Source: Clostridiaceae bacterium (GTDB lineage Bacteria; Bacillota; Clostridia; Lachnospirales; Lachnospiraceae). Taken from it: a stretch of 64,000 nt of DNA. The translations under genes were made by a program, and so were the position numbers. The notes under the pieces were generated by a model. The model had not been told where the DNA came from and did not search any database. It saw nothing but the letters and a program-made list of their open reading frames with translations. The stretch spans positions 930,001 to 994,000 of the forward strand of contig CABJBA010000001.1 of the NCBI GenBank assembly GCA_902363735.1, written 5' to 3'. Positions 53,492-63,184 of this stretch are shown in pieces. Position 1 is the first letter of the stretch. The number at the start of each line of letters is the position of its first letter.

Positions 53492-54333
53492 CAAAACAAT
53501 ACGGGAGTAAAATTGCCTGCGACCATATTTCAATTTCTTTTCAAAAAGGCGTATACGGTCTTCTTGGAGCAAACGGCGCAGGAAAAACGACTTTGATGCG
53601 TATGATGTGCGGTGTATTGGCACCGACTTCCGGAACAATCCAATTTAACAATATTGATGTCAGCCATGAAGATTATCGCGATGCTCTGGGATACTTACCC
53701 CAAGATTTCGGATATTATCCTGAATTTTCTGCACTGGATTTTTTGCTATATATTGCAGCTTTAAAGGGTTTACCCAAACCACAAGCTAAGGAAAAAGCAT
53801 GGGAGCTTTTGGAGCAGGTATCTCTTGAGAAAGAAGCCAAGAAAAAGATTAAGACTTTTTCCCGTGGCATGATACAGCGTTTGGGTATTGCCCAATCCAT
53901 GCTGAATAATCCACAAATATTAATTTTAGATGAGCCTACTGCCGGTCTAGACCCTAAGGAACGGGTGCGTTTTCGTAATTTGATTTCACGCCTTGGAACA
54001 GATCGTATTGTACTGCTTTCGACACACATTGTTTCCGATATTGAGCATATTGCAGGTATGATCCTTGTAATGAAAGACGGATCGCTGGTTCATCAGGGAA
54101 CACGGGACGAAATAATAAAAACAATTGATGGTAAGGTGTGGGAATGTACTTTGCCTCAATCCGAAGCGGACAGTCTGTGTGAAAAGTATTCGGTGATTAA
54201 TTTGCGTCAGGAAAGCGACGAGAAAGTTTTCTTGCGGTTGGTTTCGGATGAAAAACCGGGTGCTTCGGCAATAAATACACAAGCCACATTAGAAGATTTA
54301 TACTTGTACTATTTTAGCGAGGTGAGCGAATAA
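53467..54333 (+). CDS. ABC transporter ATP-binding protein
   Basis: This 288-residue subunit has Walker A GANGAGKTT (about 35-43), signature FSRGMIQRLGIAQSML and Walker B ILILDEPTAGLDPKE, with a C-terminal extension of about 70 residues. It is of the ABC-2 export type and pairs with the following permease. GGAGG precedes the ATG. Confidence 0.9.
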   Translation: MELELDRVTKQYGSKIACDHISISFQKGVYGLLGANGAGKTTLMRMMCGVLAPTSGTIQFNNIDVSHEDYRDALGYLPQDFGYYPEFSALDFLLYIAALKGLPKPQAKEKAWELLEQVSLEKEAKKKIKTFSRGMIQRLGIAQSMLNNPQILILDEPTAGLDPKERVRFRNLISRLGTDRIVLLSTHIVSDIEHIAGMILVMKDGSLVHQGTRDEIIKTIDGKVWECTLPQSEADSLCEKYSVINLRQESDEKVFLRLVSDEKPGASAINTQATLEDLYLYYFSEVSE

Positions 54334-55550
54334 TGAAAGGATTTTGGAATTTAGTCGGCTTTGAATATAAAAAAATTTTGTGTAAGAAAAATGTACAAGT
54401 TTCCCTGCTTCTTTCTATTCTCATTACAGTTTTCAGCGTTCCTGCTACGCTTCTAGGCGACTATTATGTGGACGGCAAGCCCTACGAATCCAATTATGAA
54501 GCAATGGTCAAGGACAGAACCTATGCCCGTACACTTTCGGGACAACCGCTGGATACGGGATTGATTATGGAGACGGTTAATGTCTATGCACAGATTCCGT
54601 TATCAGATGTGTATCAGTCCACGCAGGAATACCAAACCATTGCACGACCCTATAGCCTGATTTACGGAACCATACGCAGTGTTTTCAATACAGCATCCAA
54701 ACGCTTTAATATGGAGGACTTTCAAATGCTCACTGAAGTCCAGGCGGATGACTATTACAACACCCGGCATGAAAAGCTGACGCAGCATATTCTGCAAACG
54801 CACATGAGTGATAAAGCCAAAGAACAGGTACTGGCTATGGATGAGCAGATAAAAACACCGCTTACATTTTCATATACGGATGGCTACACCCGCTATTTTG
54901 TTATGATTAATACGCTAGGGCTGTTCTCTGCCTTTGTTACAGCAATCTGTGTGGCCCCACTGTTTTCCGGAGAATACACCTCCGGCGCAGATCAGCTCAT
55001 TTTGTCCGCTAAATACGGAAAAAACAGACTTATTGGGGCAAAGCTATTTACCGGCTATTCACTGACAGCGATTTTGGGTCTGGCACAGCTTGCACTTGCC
55101 TTTTGTCTGTCACTGGCTGTATTTGGCGGGGATGGCGGCAGTGCGCCCTTGCAGCTGCATATAATTCTGTCCCCGTACCCGCTGACCATGACACAAACCG
55201 CGCTGCTGCTTACTGTTGCCAGCTTGTTTGCCTACTTCATGACAGCGGCGATTATCATGCTGCTCTCCGCAAAGTTGAAATCACCCTTTGGTGTGATTGT
55301 ACTGGTTAGTGTATTGCTGATTGCTCCCATGCTGGGCAGCGTTTCGGAACAGAACATACTGCTCTATAACTTGTATCATCTTTTTCCAACACAAATGACC
55401 TCTCTTGCATCGGTGGTATCTGTTATTCAATATGAATTAGGAAGCTTTGTAATTCACCCTTATATGTTTCTGCCTTTATTTGCGCTTGCTGTCAGTACTC
55501 TGCTGATACCTTTTGCGTATCGTGCATTTAATAAGCATCAAATTAGTTAG
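54333..55550 (+). CDS. ABC-2 type transporter permease
   Basis: This 405-residue membrane protein has an N-terminal span (about 24-44), a long extracellular loop of about 140 residues (45-185) and five or six C-terminal spans. The ATG overlaps the ATPase stop (TAATG). With the ATPase it probably exports a peptide, lipid or antibiotic; the substrate cannot be seen. Its stop is the end of the sigma/ABC operon. Confidence 0.85.
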   Translation: MKGFWNLVGFEYKKILCKKNVQVSLLLSILITVFSVPATLLGDYYVDGKPYESNYEAMVKDRTYARTLSGQPLDTGLIMETVNVYAQIPLSDVYQSTQEYQTIARPYSLIYGTIRSVFNTASKRFNMEDFQMLTEVQADDYYNTRHEKLTQHILQTHMSDKAKEQVLAMDEQIKTPLTFSYTDGYTRYFVMINTLGLFSAFVTAICVAPLFSGEYTSGADQLILSAKYGKNRLIGAKLFTGYSLTAILGLAQLALAFCLSLAVFGGDGGSAPLQLHIILSPYPLTMTQTALLLTVASLFAYFMTAAIIMLLSAKLKSPFGVIVLVSVLLIAPMLGSVSEQNILLYNLYHLFPTQMTSLASVVSVIQYELGSFVIHPYMFLPLFALAVSTLLIPFAYRAFNKHQIS

Positions 55551-55692
55551 TTACATGGGTTTTAGATTTTTATTGAGGCAGTCAATCTTCCGCTGTCAGT
55601 GCACCTCCTATCACAATTTCACAGTACAGGTTGAGAATTGAGAACAAACCAATGATGACGGTTAACAAGAACGCATTTGGTAAAAGGCATTG

Positions 55693-55721
55693 TTGATTTC
55701 ATTCGCTATTGCGTATATACT
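55693..55721 (+). promoter_or_regulatory. Promoter of the HTH/two-component/MacB module
   Basis: TTGATT (55693-55698) and TATACT (55716-55721) are separated by 17 bp, about 30 bp before the first start. Confidence 0.5.
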
Positions 55722-55751
55722 GTAATCAATAAACATTGTGGAGGAAAACAA

Positions 55752-55937
55752 ATGCTTGATTATATATCTGTGCAGCAGGCTTCTGAAAATTGGGGCATTT
55801 CCAATCGGAGAATACAAAAGCTCTGTGAAGAAAACAGAATTAACGGAGCAGTTCGCTTCGGTCGTGCATGGGCAATTCCAAAAGATGCAAAAAAACCAGC
55901 AGATGCCAGAAAAAGGAGGAGGAACCATGAAAAATAA
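55752..55937 (+). CDS. Small excisionase/MerR-like helix-turn-helix protein
   Basis: This 61-residue protein has a winged HTH (ISVQQASENWGISNRRIQKLCEENRINGAVRFGRAWAIPKDAKKP), as in excisionase-like DNA-binding proteins. GGAGG precedes the ATG. It overlaps the response-regulator gene by 11 bp and may modulate the operon. Confidence 0.78.
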   Translation: MLDYISVQQASENWGISNRRIQKLCEENRINGAVRFGRAWAIPKDAKKPADARKRRRNHEK

Positions 55938-56628
55938 ACTTTTGCTATTAGAAGATGACATCAGTTTAGTGGATGGGCTGAAATATTCTTTAGATCGCAA
56001 TGGTTTTGATGTTGAAATTGTCCGTACAGTAGAAGAAGCCTTGGGCTGTTTACCTAAGATTGATAAATACGACTTACTAATTCTTGATGTGACATTACCG
56101 GATGGAACGGGCTTTGAAGTTTGTGAAAAAGTGAGGAAACAAGGATATCAGATTCCTATTCTATTTTTAACCGCTTCTGATGAAGAGGTAAATGTCATTC
56201 GGGGGCTGGACTGCGGCGGCGATGATTATGTAACAAAGCCTTTTAAACTAGGTGAGCTGTGTTCCCGGATACGTGCCCTGCTGCGCCGTATGGGAATTTC
56301 CGATCGAAATAACCATACCGTAATAGGATGTGGCGATATTTCAATTGACCTTTTAGGAAGCCGGGTGTTGTTAAATGGAAAAACTCTGGATTTAACAAGC
56401 GCAGAATACCGTCTTATTTGTTTATTTATAAAAAATGCTAACCGGGTGATTACTCGTAATACTATATTAAATGAGCTATGGGACAATACAGGCGACTTTG
56501 TGGACGATAATACTCTTTCCGTTTATGTGCGGCGGCTCCGTGAAAAAATTGAAGCGGATCCTTCCCATCCAGAGCATTTAATAACGATCAGGGGATTTGG
56601 CTATCAGTGGAACGAGGTTTCTGTATGA
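55927..56628 (+). CDS. OmpR-family response regulator
   Basis: This protein of about 233 residues has a receiver domain (LLLLEDDISLVDG, phospho-acceptor Asp in LLILDVTLPDG, TASDEE, TKPFKLGEL) and a C-terminal OmpR winged helix (LTSAEYRLICLFIKNANRVITRNTILNELWD). The ATG has GGAGGAGGAA upstream; a longer frame runs through the HTH gene. It should control the MacB/FtsX transporter downstream. Confidence 0.92.
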   Translation: MKNKLLLLEDDISLVDGLKYSLDRNGFDVEIVRTVEEALGCLPKIDKYDLLILDVTLPDGTGFEVCEKVRKQGYQIPILFLTASDEEVNVIRGLDCGGDDYVTKPFKLGELCSRIRALLRRMGISDRNNHTVIGCGDISIDLLGSRVLLNGKTLDLTSAEYRLICLFIKNANRVITRNTILNELWDNTGDFVDDNTLSVYVRRLREKIEADPSHPEHLITIRGFGYQWNEVSV

Positions 56629-57854
56629 ACCTTTTTCGTGATAAACAAACCAAACATCATAGCGTGTTTCTTTTTACTTTTGTTTTGCTGATCTTTCTTT
56701 CTGGCATAGGGTTGCATGCTGTACAGAAAAAAGCCGTGCATGGTTTATTTTTATCCCACGACAATGCCGTTGTGACTTCTCTCTTGGAACAGGGTGTTTC
56801 AAAGGATGTGATTGCAAAAGCCGTTACAAGTACAACCAGCAGCCAGGAGGGGAAAGCACTGCTTGCTAATATTGGTGTAACAGAACATACCGCAATAAGA
56901 TTTCTTCCCTTTATTGCTGAGTTTCAGAGAATTTCGCAATCCTATATGCTGCTTTTTGGAATGCTTCTATCCTCTTTGCTTTTGGGTGGAGCATTCATTT
57001 TCTTATGGAAAAGAGAACAGCTTTATCTTCAGGCGTCAAAGGTGATTACCAATTTTACAGAGGGGGATTTTTCCTGTCACATGCCACAAATGAACGAGGG
57101 AACCATCTATCGTCTCTTTGCTTCTGTAGATCAGCTTGCTACAATACTCCAGTCAAAAAACGAAGTCAGTCAGAAAGCAAAAGAATTTTTAAAACGTACA
57201 ATTTCAGATATATCACATCAGCTGAAAACACCGCTTGCGGCTCTTACTATGTATCACGATATCATCGCCGATGAGCCGGATAATGTTCAAACCGTAGTGG
57301 AGTATTCTCAAAAAACAGAATTAGCACTAAAACGTATGGAACAACTGATTCAAGTCATGCTGAAAATCACCCGATTAGACGCCGGCAGTATTGCCTTTGA
57401 AAAAGAAAGCTGCCGTATATCGAATTTAATTGCTCAGGCTGTCAGTGAACTGACAACACGGGCCTCCAGTGAGGGAAAAGAAATCATTGTCGATGAAACA
57501 CCGGAAGAAACCATCCTTTGTGATCAGCAGTGGACCCGAGAAGCGATTGGAAATATAGTTAAAAATGCGTTGGATCATACCGATTCGGGAGGGAAAATCC
57601 ACATTTCTTGGAACCGAACCCCTGCAATGCTCCGCATATTGATTTCAGATAATGGTTCCGGTATTTCCCCGGAAGATTTACATCACGTTTTTAAACGTTT
57701 TTACCGAAGCAAAAAATCTTTGGATACCCAGGGAATTGGTCTTGGTCTGTCACTGGCAAAAGCCATTGTTGAGGGTCAGGGAGGCATTATCTCCGTTCAA
57801 AGCGCTCTGCATGAGGGGACAATTTTTACGCTTTCCTTCCTTACGGAATCGTAA
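56625..57854 (+). CDS. Sensor histidine kinase
   Basis: This kinase of about 409 residues has spans at about 15-33 and 110-130 around an extracytoplasmic loop of about 75 residues, a HAMP-like linker, H-box DISHQLKTPLAALTMYHD, and ATPase motifs NALDHTDSGG, DNGSGISPEDL and GIGLGLSLAKAIV. It overlaps the response regulator stop (ATGA). It resembles kinases that sense cell-wall-active peptides. Confidence 0.9.
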   Translation: MNLFRDKQTKHHSVFLFTFVLLIFLSGIGLHAVQKKAVHGLFLSHDNAVVTSLLEQGVSKDVIAKAVTSTTSSQEGKALLANIGVTEHTAIRFLPFIAEFQRISQSYMLLFGMLLSSLLLGGAFIFLWKREQLYLQASKVITNFTEGDFSCHMPQMNEGTIYRLFASVDQLATILQSKNEVSQKAKEFLKRTISDISHQLKTPLAALTMYHDIIADEPDNVQTVVEYSQKTELALKRMEQLIQVMLKITRLDAGSIAFEKESCRISNLIAQAVSELTTRASSEGKEIIVDETPEETILCDQQWTREAIGNIVKNALDHTDSGGKIHISWNRTPAMLRILISDNGSGISPEDLHHVFKRFYRSKKSLDTQGIGLGLSLAKAIVEGQGGIISVQSALHEGTIFTLSFLTES

Positions 57855-57917
57855 GCTGTTATTCACCCGATTGTAATGTGTACCTGTTATTCTATTGAGA
57901 AAGGAGGTACTTAATAT

Positions 57918-58613
57918 ATGGATATTTTAAAAGTACAGCATTTATCAAAAACCTATGGAGATGGTGAAAATCAGGTAAATGCTTTAAAAGATGTTTCTTT
58001 TACATTAGCACAGGGCGAATTTGCAGCGGTGGTAGGCGAATCGGGTTCGGGTAAAAGCACACTGCTTAATTGTATTGGAGCTTTAGATACCCCTACTGCC
58101 GGAAATATCTGCATGGACGGAAAAGATTTATTTTCCATGAAAGAGGAACAGCGTACTATTTTCAGAAGGCGAAATATCGGCTTTGTGTTTCAATCGTTTC
58201 AGCTTGTTGCAGAATTAACTGTGGAGCAAAATATTTTGTTTCCGATTCTTCTGGATTACCGTAAGCCGGAGCAATCAGCAGTGAATGAGATTTTAGAAGT
58301 CTTAGGGCTTCAGGAACGCCGCCATCACCTGCCCAGCCAATTATCCGGCGGTCAGCAGCAGCGTGTTGCAATTGGACGGGCGCTGATAACAAAACCCAAA
58401 CTGATTCTGGCGGATGAGCCCACCGGAAATTTGGACAGCAAAAACAGTCAGGATGTCATTGATTTACTGATCAAGGCATCCCGCCATTATCAGCAAACCA
58501 TTTTAATGATTACACATAACAATCATCTGACCACGTCAGTAGATCGGGTGCTGCGCGTTTCGGATGGTGTGCTGACGGATTTGGGAGGGAAAGAAAATGA
58601 AAAGTTATCTTGA
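57918..58613 (+). CDS. ABC transporter ATP-binding protein (MacB/LolD type)
   Basis: This 231-residue ATPase has Walker A GESGSGKST (about 38-46), signature LSGGQQQRVAIGRAL and Walker B LILADEPTGNLDSKNSQDVI. AAAGGAGG precedes the ATG. It overlaps the FtsX-like permease by 17 bp, the standard pairing for antimicrobial-peptide and antibiotic transporters in Firmicutes. Confidence 0.92.
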   Translation: MDILKVQHLSKTYGDGENQVNALKDVSFTLAQGEFAAVVGESGSGKSTLLNCIGALDTPTAGNICMDGKDLFSMKEEQRTIFRRRNIGFVFQSFQLVAELTVEQNILFPILLDYRKPEQSAVNEILEVLGLQERRHHLPSQLSGGQQQRVAIGRALITKPKLILADEPTGNLDSKNSQDVIDLLIKASRHYQQTILMITHNNHLTTSVDRVLRVSDGVLTDLGGKENEKLS

Positions 58614-60957
58614 CCTTGTTCCCATTTCAGCCAAAGTCCATAAAAGGCAGAACAGAATGTCTGTATTCTGTATTGTTTTAGCGGTGTTTCTAGTTACGGC
58701 TATTTTTGGTATGGCCGACATGTTTATACGCAGCCAGATTATGCAGGCCCGTATGGAGGATGGTAATTGGCATGTAATGGTTCGAAATATAAATGAAGAA
58801 CAAGCCGCTCTGATTTCTGCACGGCCGGATGTAACTGCATCTTCCTGGTATGGTGTCCTTAATTTCCGGGGAGATCAAGGCTATACTGTATCTGGAAAAA
58901 ACGTGCTTGTTTTTGGAAGTGAAGAAAGCTTTGTAACAGAGATGCAAACGGATGAAATTCAGGATGGAACATTTCCTCAAAAAGACAATGAGGCCATGAT
59001 AACAGAACATGCAAAGACAATGCTTGCTTTGCAGATTGGAGATGTAATCTCTGTCAATGGGCCTGACGGAAACAGCTATGAATTTATGATTTCCGGCTTT
59101 CTGAATAATGGATTAAAAACAATGGACGAAGATTCCTATGCGGTTTGCCTGACGACCAAGGCGTTTCGTTCCCTGTATCCCGGAGTCACCAATGGTGAAC
59201 CTGGGGAGTATAACAGTGTCTTCTATGTGCAGTTTTCCACTCATACCAATATACGCAATACAATTGTTGATATGAAGTCTCAGCTTGAACTGTCCGACGA
59301 ACAGGTTTCGGAAAATACGAAGCTGCTGGGATTGCTTGGGCAAAGCGGAAATTCCTTTATGCTTGAAATCTATAGTTCCGCTGCTGTTTTGTTTATATTG
59401 GTTTTATTGGCTGGCATTATGATGATTGCCAGCAGTCTGAACAGCAATGTTGCACAGCGTACCGAATTTTTTGGAATGATACGCTGTATCGGCGCCACAC
59501 CAAAGCAGGTGATGCGATTCGTACGCAAGGAAGCTCTTGGCTGGTGTAAATTTGCAATTCCGCTAGGCATTTCCACGGGAGCCGCTGTCATTTGGATCTT
59601 ATGCGCCTTACTACGTTTTCTCAGTCCTGAATATTTTGCTGGAATGCCTGCATTGGGAATAAGCCTGCCTAGTATGGTGGCTGGTATCTGTGTAGGTATC
59701 CTGACGGTTCTTCTGGCCGCTGGTTCCCCGGCGAAAAGAGCTGCTAAGGTTTCGCCATTGGCAGCCGTATCCGGAAATGTGAATTCTTTACAATATGTGC
59801 ACAAAGCCGCAAATACTACATTTTTTAAGATTGATACTGCTCTTGGCTTCCATCACGCAAAAGCCAGTAAAAAGAATTTTGTTTTAATGGTAGGTTCCTT
59901 TTCACTAAGTATCATGCTTTTTTTAGCATTTTCAGTCACAATTGATTTTATGCAGCATTCGCTTACTCCCTTGAAGCCATGGACACCGGATTTATCCATT
60001 GTCAGCACGGATAGTACCGGTTCGATTCGCAGTACCCTGCTGGAAGAATTTCAGAAAAATCCGGTGGTCAAACGGGTATACGGGCGAATGTTTGCCTATG
60101 ATGTACCGGTTATGGTGAATGGGCAGGAAAAAAAGGTTGATTTGATTTCTTATGAGGAACACCAGTTTGGATGGGCTAAGAATTCTTTACTGGAGGGATC
60201 TTTAGATACCGTCCAGAAGGAAAGCAATACCGGTCTGATTGTTTTTAAATCACAAAATACCATGAAAACCGGAGATACGGCTACACTACACATAGGAGGA
60301 AAAACAGCGGATATAAAAATTGTCGGCTCACTTTCTGCCAGTCCTTTTAACAGTGCCCCTGATGCAGGAACCATGATTTGTTCGGAAAATACCTTTCGAA
60401 AGCTGACCGGCGAAACGGATTATACAATTATTGATTTGCAGTTATCTAAGAACGCGACGGAAGCTGATGTTGATGAAATTCATAGAATGGCTGGTACGGA
60501 AGTCAGTTTTTCAGATAAGCGCTCCAGTAATAGCAGCGTAATCGGTTCGTATTATTCTTTTGGATTGTTTATCTATGGCTTTATGGCTTTGATTGCTTTA
60601 ATTACCATCTTAAATATTATGAATAGCCTTGCCATGAGTGTTTCCTCCCGCATGAAGCAGTATGGAGCATTTCGTGCCATCGGCCTGAGTAATCACCAGC
60701 TCATAAAAATGATTGTTGCGGAAGCCTCAGCCTATGGGATTACTGGAAGTGTCTTTGGCAGTGTTATTGGGTTAATGCTGAATAAGTTCCTATACGCCAA
60801 ATTGATAACCTTTCATTGGGGCGAAGAATGGAATATTCCATTCATACAAATGGCCATTATCATAGCAATTATCTTATTATCCGTTATTTTGGCTGTACGA
60901 GGCCCGGTGAAACGCATTTGCAATATGTCAATTGTAGATACCATAAGTGTACAGTAA
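58597..60957 (+). CDS. FtsX-family ABC permease
   Basis: This 786-residue protein has two FtsX-like cores. Spans are near 25-45, 265-290, 320-345 and 365-385, then 430-450, 650-680, 705-730 and 755-775, with extracytoplasmic domains at about 45-260 and 455-645. This two-half architecture resembles BceB/MacB-type transporters. With its ATPase and two-component system it probably confers resistance to a peptide antibiotic. The substrate is not determined. Confidence 0.9.
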   Translation: MKSYLDLVPISAKVHKRQNRMSVFCIVLAVFLVTAIFGMADMFIRSQIMQARMEDGNWHVMVRNINEEQAALISARPDVTASSWYGVLNFRGDQGYTVSGKNVLVFGSEESFVTEMQTDEIQDGTFPQKDNEAMITEHAKTMLALQIGDVISVNGPDGNSYEFMISGFLNNGLKTMDEDSYAVCLTTKAFRSLYPGVTNGEPGEYNSVFYVQFSTHTNIRNTIVDMKSQLELSDEQVSENTKLLGLLGQSGNSFMLEIYSSAAVLFILVLLAGIMMIASSLNSNVAQRTEFFGMIRCIGATPKQVMRFVRKEALGWCKFAIPLGISTGAAVIWILCALLRFLSPEYFAGMPALGISLPSMVAGICVGILTVLLAAGSPAKRAAKVSPLAAVSGNVNSLQYVHKAANTTFFKIDTALGFHHAKASKKNFVLMVGSFSLSIMLFLAFSVTIDFMQHSLTPLKPWTPDLSIVSTDSTGSIRSTLLEEFQKNPVVKRVYGRMFAYDVPVMVNGQEKKVDLISYEEHQFGWAKNSLLEGSLDTVQKESNTGLIVFKSQNTMKTGDTATLHIGGKTADIKIVGSLSASPFNSAPDAGTMICSENTFRKLTGETDYTIIDLQLSKNATEADVDEIHRMAGTEVSFSDKRSSNSSVIGSYYSFGLFIYGFMALIALITILNIMNSLAMSVSSRMKQYGAFRAIGLSNHQLIKMIVAEASAYGITGSVFGSVIGLMLNKFLYAKLITFHWGEEWNIPFIQMAIIIAIILLSVILAVRGPVKRICNMSIVDTISVQ

Positions 60958-60981
60958 TATTTTTATGTTGCAGATGATTGT

Positions 60982-61437
60982 TTGCAGCCCCTCACTTACA
61001 AAGGGCTGACAATGGATTTTGATAATCAGAGTGTGACTACCGGAAACGGAACCTTTGAGCTTCCGCCAAAAGAATTTGATCTTCTGCTGTTTTGTGCTAA
61101 AAATCAGAGAAGGATTTTAACAAAGCAGCAGATTTATGAAGAAGTATGGGGTGAGCCCTATGTTTATGATGACCAGCCTGTCCCACGATGTAAGAACACC
61201 TCTTACGACTCTGCTGGGTTACTTGGATGCTGTTCATGGAGGAGTTGTCACCGGAAAAAGCCGGGAAGATTATTTTGAAATTGCAAGACGGAAAGCCCAT
61301 GATCTAAAAGATTATATTGATATATTGTCTGATTGGTTTAAGCTCAACTCCAGTGAATTCTCTTTATCGATTCCAATTTTTGAAGAACAGAATCTGAACT
61401 ATAACATCAAGCTATGTCTTTGTATCGTGAAAAAGTT
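60982..61437 (+). pseudogene. Response-regulator/histidine-kinase remnant
   Basis: The first frame is the C-terminal DNA-binding domain of an OmpR-type regulator without its receiver (LTMDFDNQSVTTGNGTFELPPKEFDLLLFCAKNQ, then EEVWGEPYVYDDQ). It switches to another frame with a kinase H-box (SLSHDVRTPLTTLLGYLDAV) and dimerisation helix, then ends. The regulator start, the kinase sensor and the ATPase domain are all missing. A single large deletion in a response-regulator/kinase pair would give this result. Confidence 0.7.
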
Positions 61438-61473
61438 ACAGAAAAAGCTCATCAATGAATGGGCTTTTTCTGT
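61438..61473 (+). terminator. Terminator-like hairpin after the remnant
   Basis: ACAGAAAAAGC and GCTTTTTCTGT form a stem around CTCAT-CAATGA-ATGG, with a T-run inside the right arm. Confidence 0.6.
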
Positions 61474-61485
61474 TGGTGTAATTGT

Positions 61486-61881
61486 TTATAGATTAATAAC
61501 TTTGGGTTCAGACCCAAAAGAGTAGATCGTTGCCATTACATCTTCCAGATACAGAACTTCCATCAGATTATCATCTACTGTATACATACTGCTGAGAGCC
61601 GCTTTGTTATGGTCCATCATAGCAACGCGAGCTTCGCGGCGCGTATCATGAATTGCTTTTCCTTCAACACGGATCCATGTACCGTTGCTCATTCCACTGA
61701 TTTCAATTCTGGAATTTTGAAGCATTTGTTTGTACACTTTTTTTTGGTTGTTTGTTACAATGTACAACTTACCCTCAAATTCGCAAACGGCACCAAATGG
61801 CCTGACATGTGGCTGACCTCCTTCATTTGTCGCCAGGTAAAATGTTCCGCATGCTTTTAAATATTCAAATACTTCGTTCAT
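61486..61881 (-). CDS. Pyridoxamine 5'-phosphate oxidase family protein
   Basis: This split-barrel flavin-binding protein of about 131 residues has the family start YLKACGTFYLATNEGGQPHVRPFGAV and GKLYIVTNNQKKVYKQMLQNSRIEIS. The ATG with GGAGG upstream is chosen over an upstream in-frame one. It is divergent from an HxlR regulator that probably controls it. Substrate unknown. Confidence 0.85.
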   Translation of the reverse strand: MNEVFEYLKACGTFYLATNEGGQPHVRPFGAVCEFEGKLYIVTNNQKKVYKQMLQNSRIEISGMSNGTWIRVEGKAIHDTRREARVAMMDHNKAALSSMYTVDDNLMEVLYLEDVMATIYSFGSEPKVINL

Positions 61882-62002
61882 AAGAATATCCTCCATTTTT
61901 AATAAATGATTGTAACTTGTTATTACATTTGCTATTATAGTGTCATAGGATTATGATAGCAAGTACGATATTTAGCGATACCAGTATCAGAAAGGATACC
62001 GC

Positions 62003-62344
62003 ATGTCAAAAAAAGAATTATTTGGATTATGCCCTTATGTCACGTCACAAAAGATTCTGACTGGAAAATGGTCCATATATATTATCTATCTATTATCGCA
62101 GGAACCTTCTATCCGCTTCAATGAGTTACAGCGCAGAATGCCGGAAGAGATGACACATACCACATTGTCACGCCAACTAAAAACATTAGAGGAAGAAGGA
62201 TTAATTGAGCGTATTGAACATTCACAGATACCGCCCAAGGTTGAATATTCTCTCAGCGAAATTGGAAGAAAATTTGAAATAGTTTTAAAGGCGCTTGGTG
62301 AGTGGGGAAATGAATATATAACATATTTAAGAGAGAAAGAATAG
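62003..62344 (+). CDS. HxlR-family regulator
   Basis: This 113-residue winged-helix protein has FGLCPYVTSQKILTGKWSIYIIYLLS, MTHTTLSRQLKTLEEEGLI and PPKVEYSLSEIGRKF. The Cys in GLCP may be redox- or electrophile-reactive. It is divergent from the PPOX-family gene. It shares the fold with the HxlR protein at 50444 but is only moderately similar. Confidence 0.87.
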   Translation: MSKKELFGLCPYVTSQKILTGKWSIYIIYLLSQEPSIRFNELQRRMPEEMTHTTLSRQLKTLEEEGLIERIEHSQIPPKVEYSLSEIGRKFEIVLKALGEWGNEYITYLREKE

Positions 62345-62406
62345 GAAAATCCCATTTTTCGGGTTCCGTAAAAGAATTCCTGCTTATCTGTAAAAATCAT
62401 TTTTAA

Positions 62407-63102
62407 CTATTTCTTCAAATCGAGTTTGGCATACTTTATAAATCGCAAAAGGTATATATGCTGCTGACCTGGGTTGATGGCCATGATCTTGAATTGGCTT
62501 TGCCCCAGCTTGACCAATGCGAACAGTATCGTTTAGGCAGAGAAGCCGGCAAAATATTGAGAAGAATACACAGCATTCAAATACCGCCTGATGAATTTCC
62601 AAAGGAAACGAAAATTCCAAAAAAAATTTTACAGCTTGGGAAATATATTGAATCAGAGCATAGAATTCAAGACAACGAGACGGCTATTCAATTTATCAAT
62701 CAAAATATACATAAAATTTGGTCCAAGCCACCCGTCTATCAACATGGAGACTTTCATCCAGGAAATTTAATCTTGACTCCTGAAAACAAAATTGGAGTAA
62801 TTGACTTCAATCGTTGGGAAATCGGAGACCCCTATGAGGAATTTTACAAACTTGAAAGCTTCGGAACAGATGTGAGCACTCTTTACTGTATTGGGCAAAT
62901 CGACGCATACTTTGATGATGATGTACCGGGTGATTTTTGGAATATTCTTGCCGTCTATGTGGCACATGCCGCTCTGTACTCCATAAAATGGGCGGAACGA
63001 TTTGGACAGACTGAAATTGAAAATATGGTGAGAATATGCAAAAAGTCCTTTGAACATTATAATAATTTTGAAAATAGCGTACCGAATTGGTATCAAAAGT
63101 AA
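62407..63102 (+). pseudogene. Aminoglycoside-phosphotransferase-like protein without its N-lobe
   Basis: The intact part of about 215 residues has the APH C-lobe: YMLLTWVDGHDLELALPQL, the Brenner motif VYQHGDFHPGNLILT with catalytic Asp and the metal-binding IGVIDFNRWEIGDP. The ATP-binding N-lobe is gone; the frame opens only 17 codons upstream, after a stop. It was probably truncated by a deletion, so it may be inactive. A short ATG-started product from 62458 is possible, but no ribosome-binding site is seen. Confidence 0.72.
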
Positions 63103-63184
63103 AAATTAAACAGAACATAAAACATCTTACATTTCAAAAAGACAATTTGAAACTGGTTCGTGCAAGGAAAATGGGGGTTAGGAA

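Noticed and set aside
59333..59346. GGGCAAAG match in the FtsX gene as a further repeat copy
   Set aside because: Only the seven-base core matches; the palindromic partner and the CCCC/GGGG part are absent. The same holds for 29246 and 5660.
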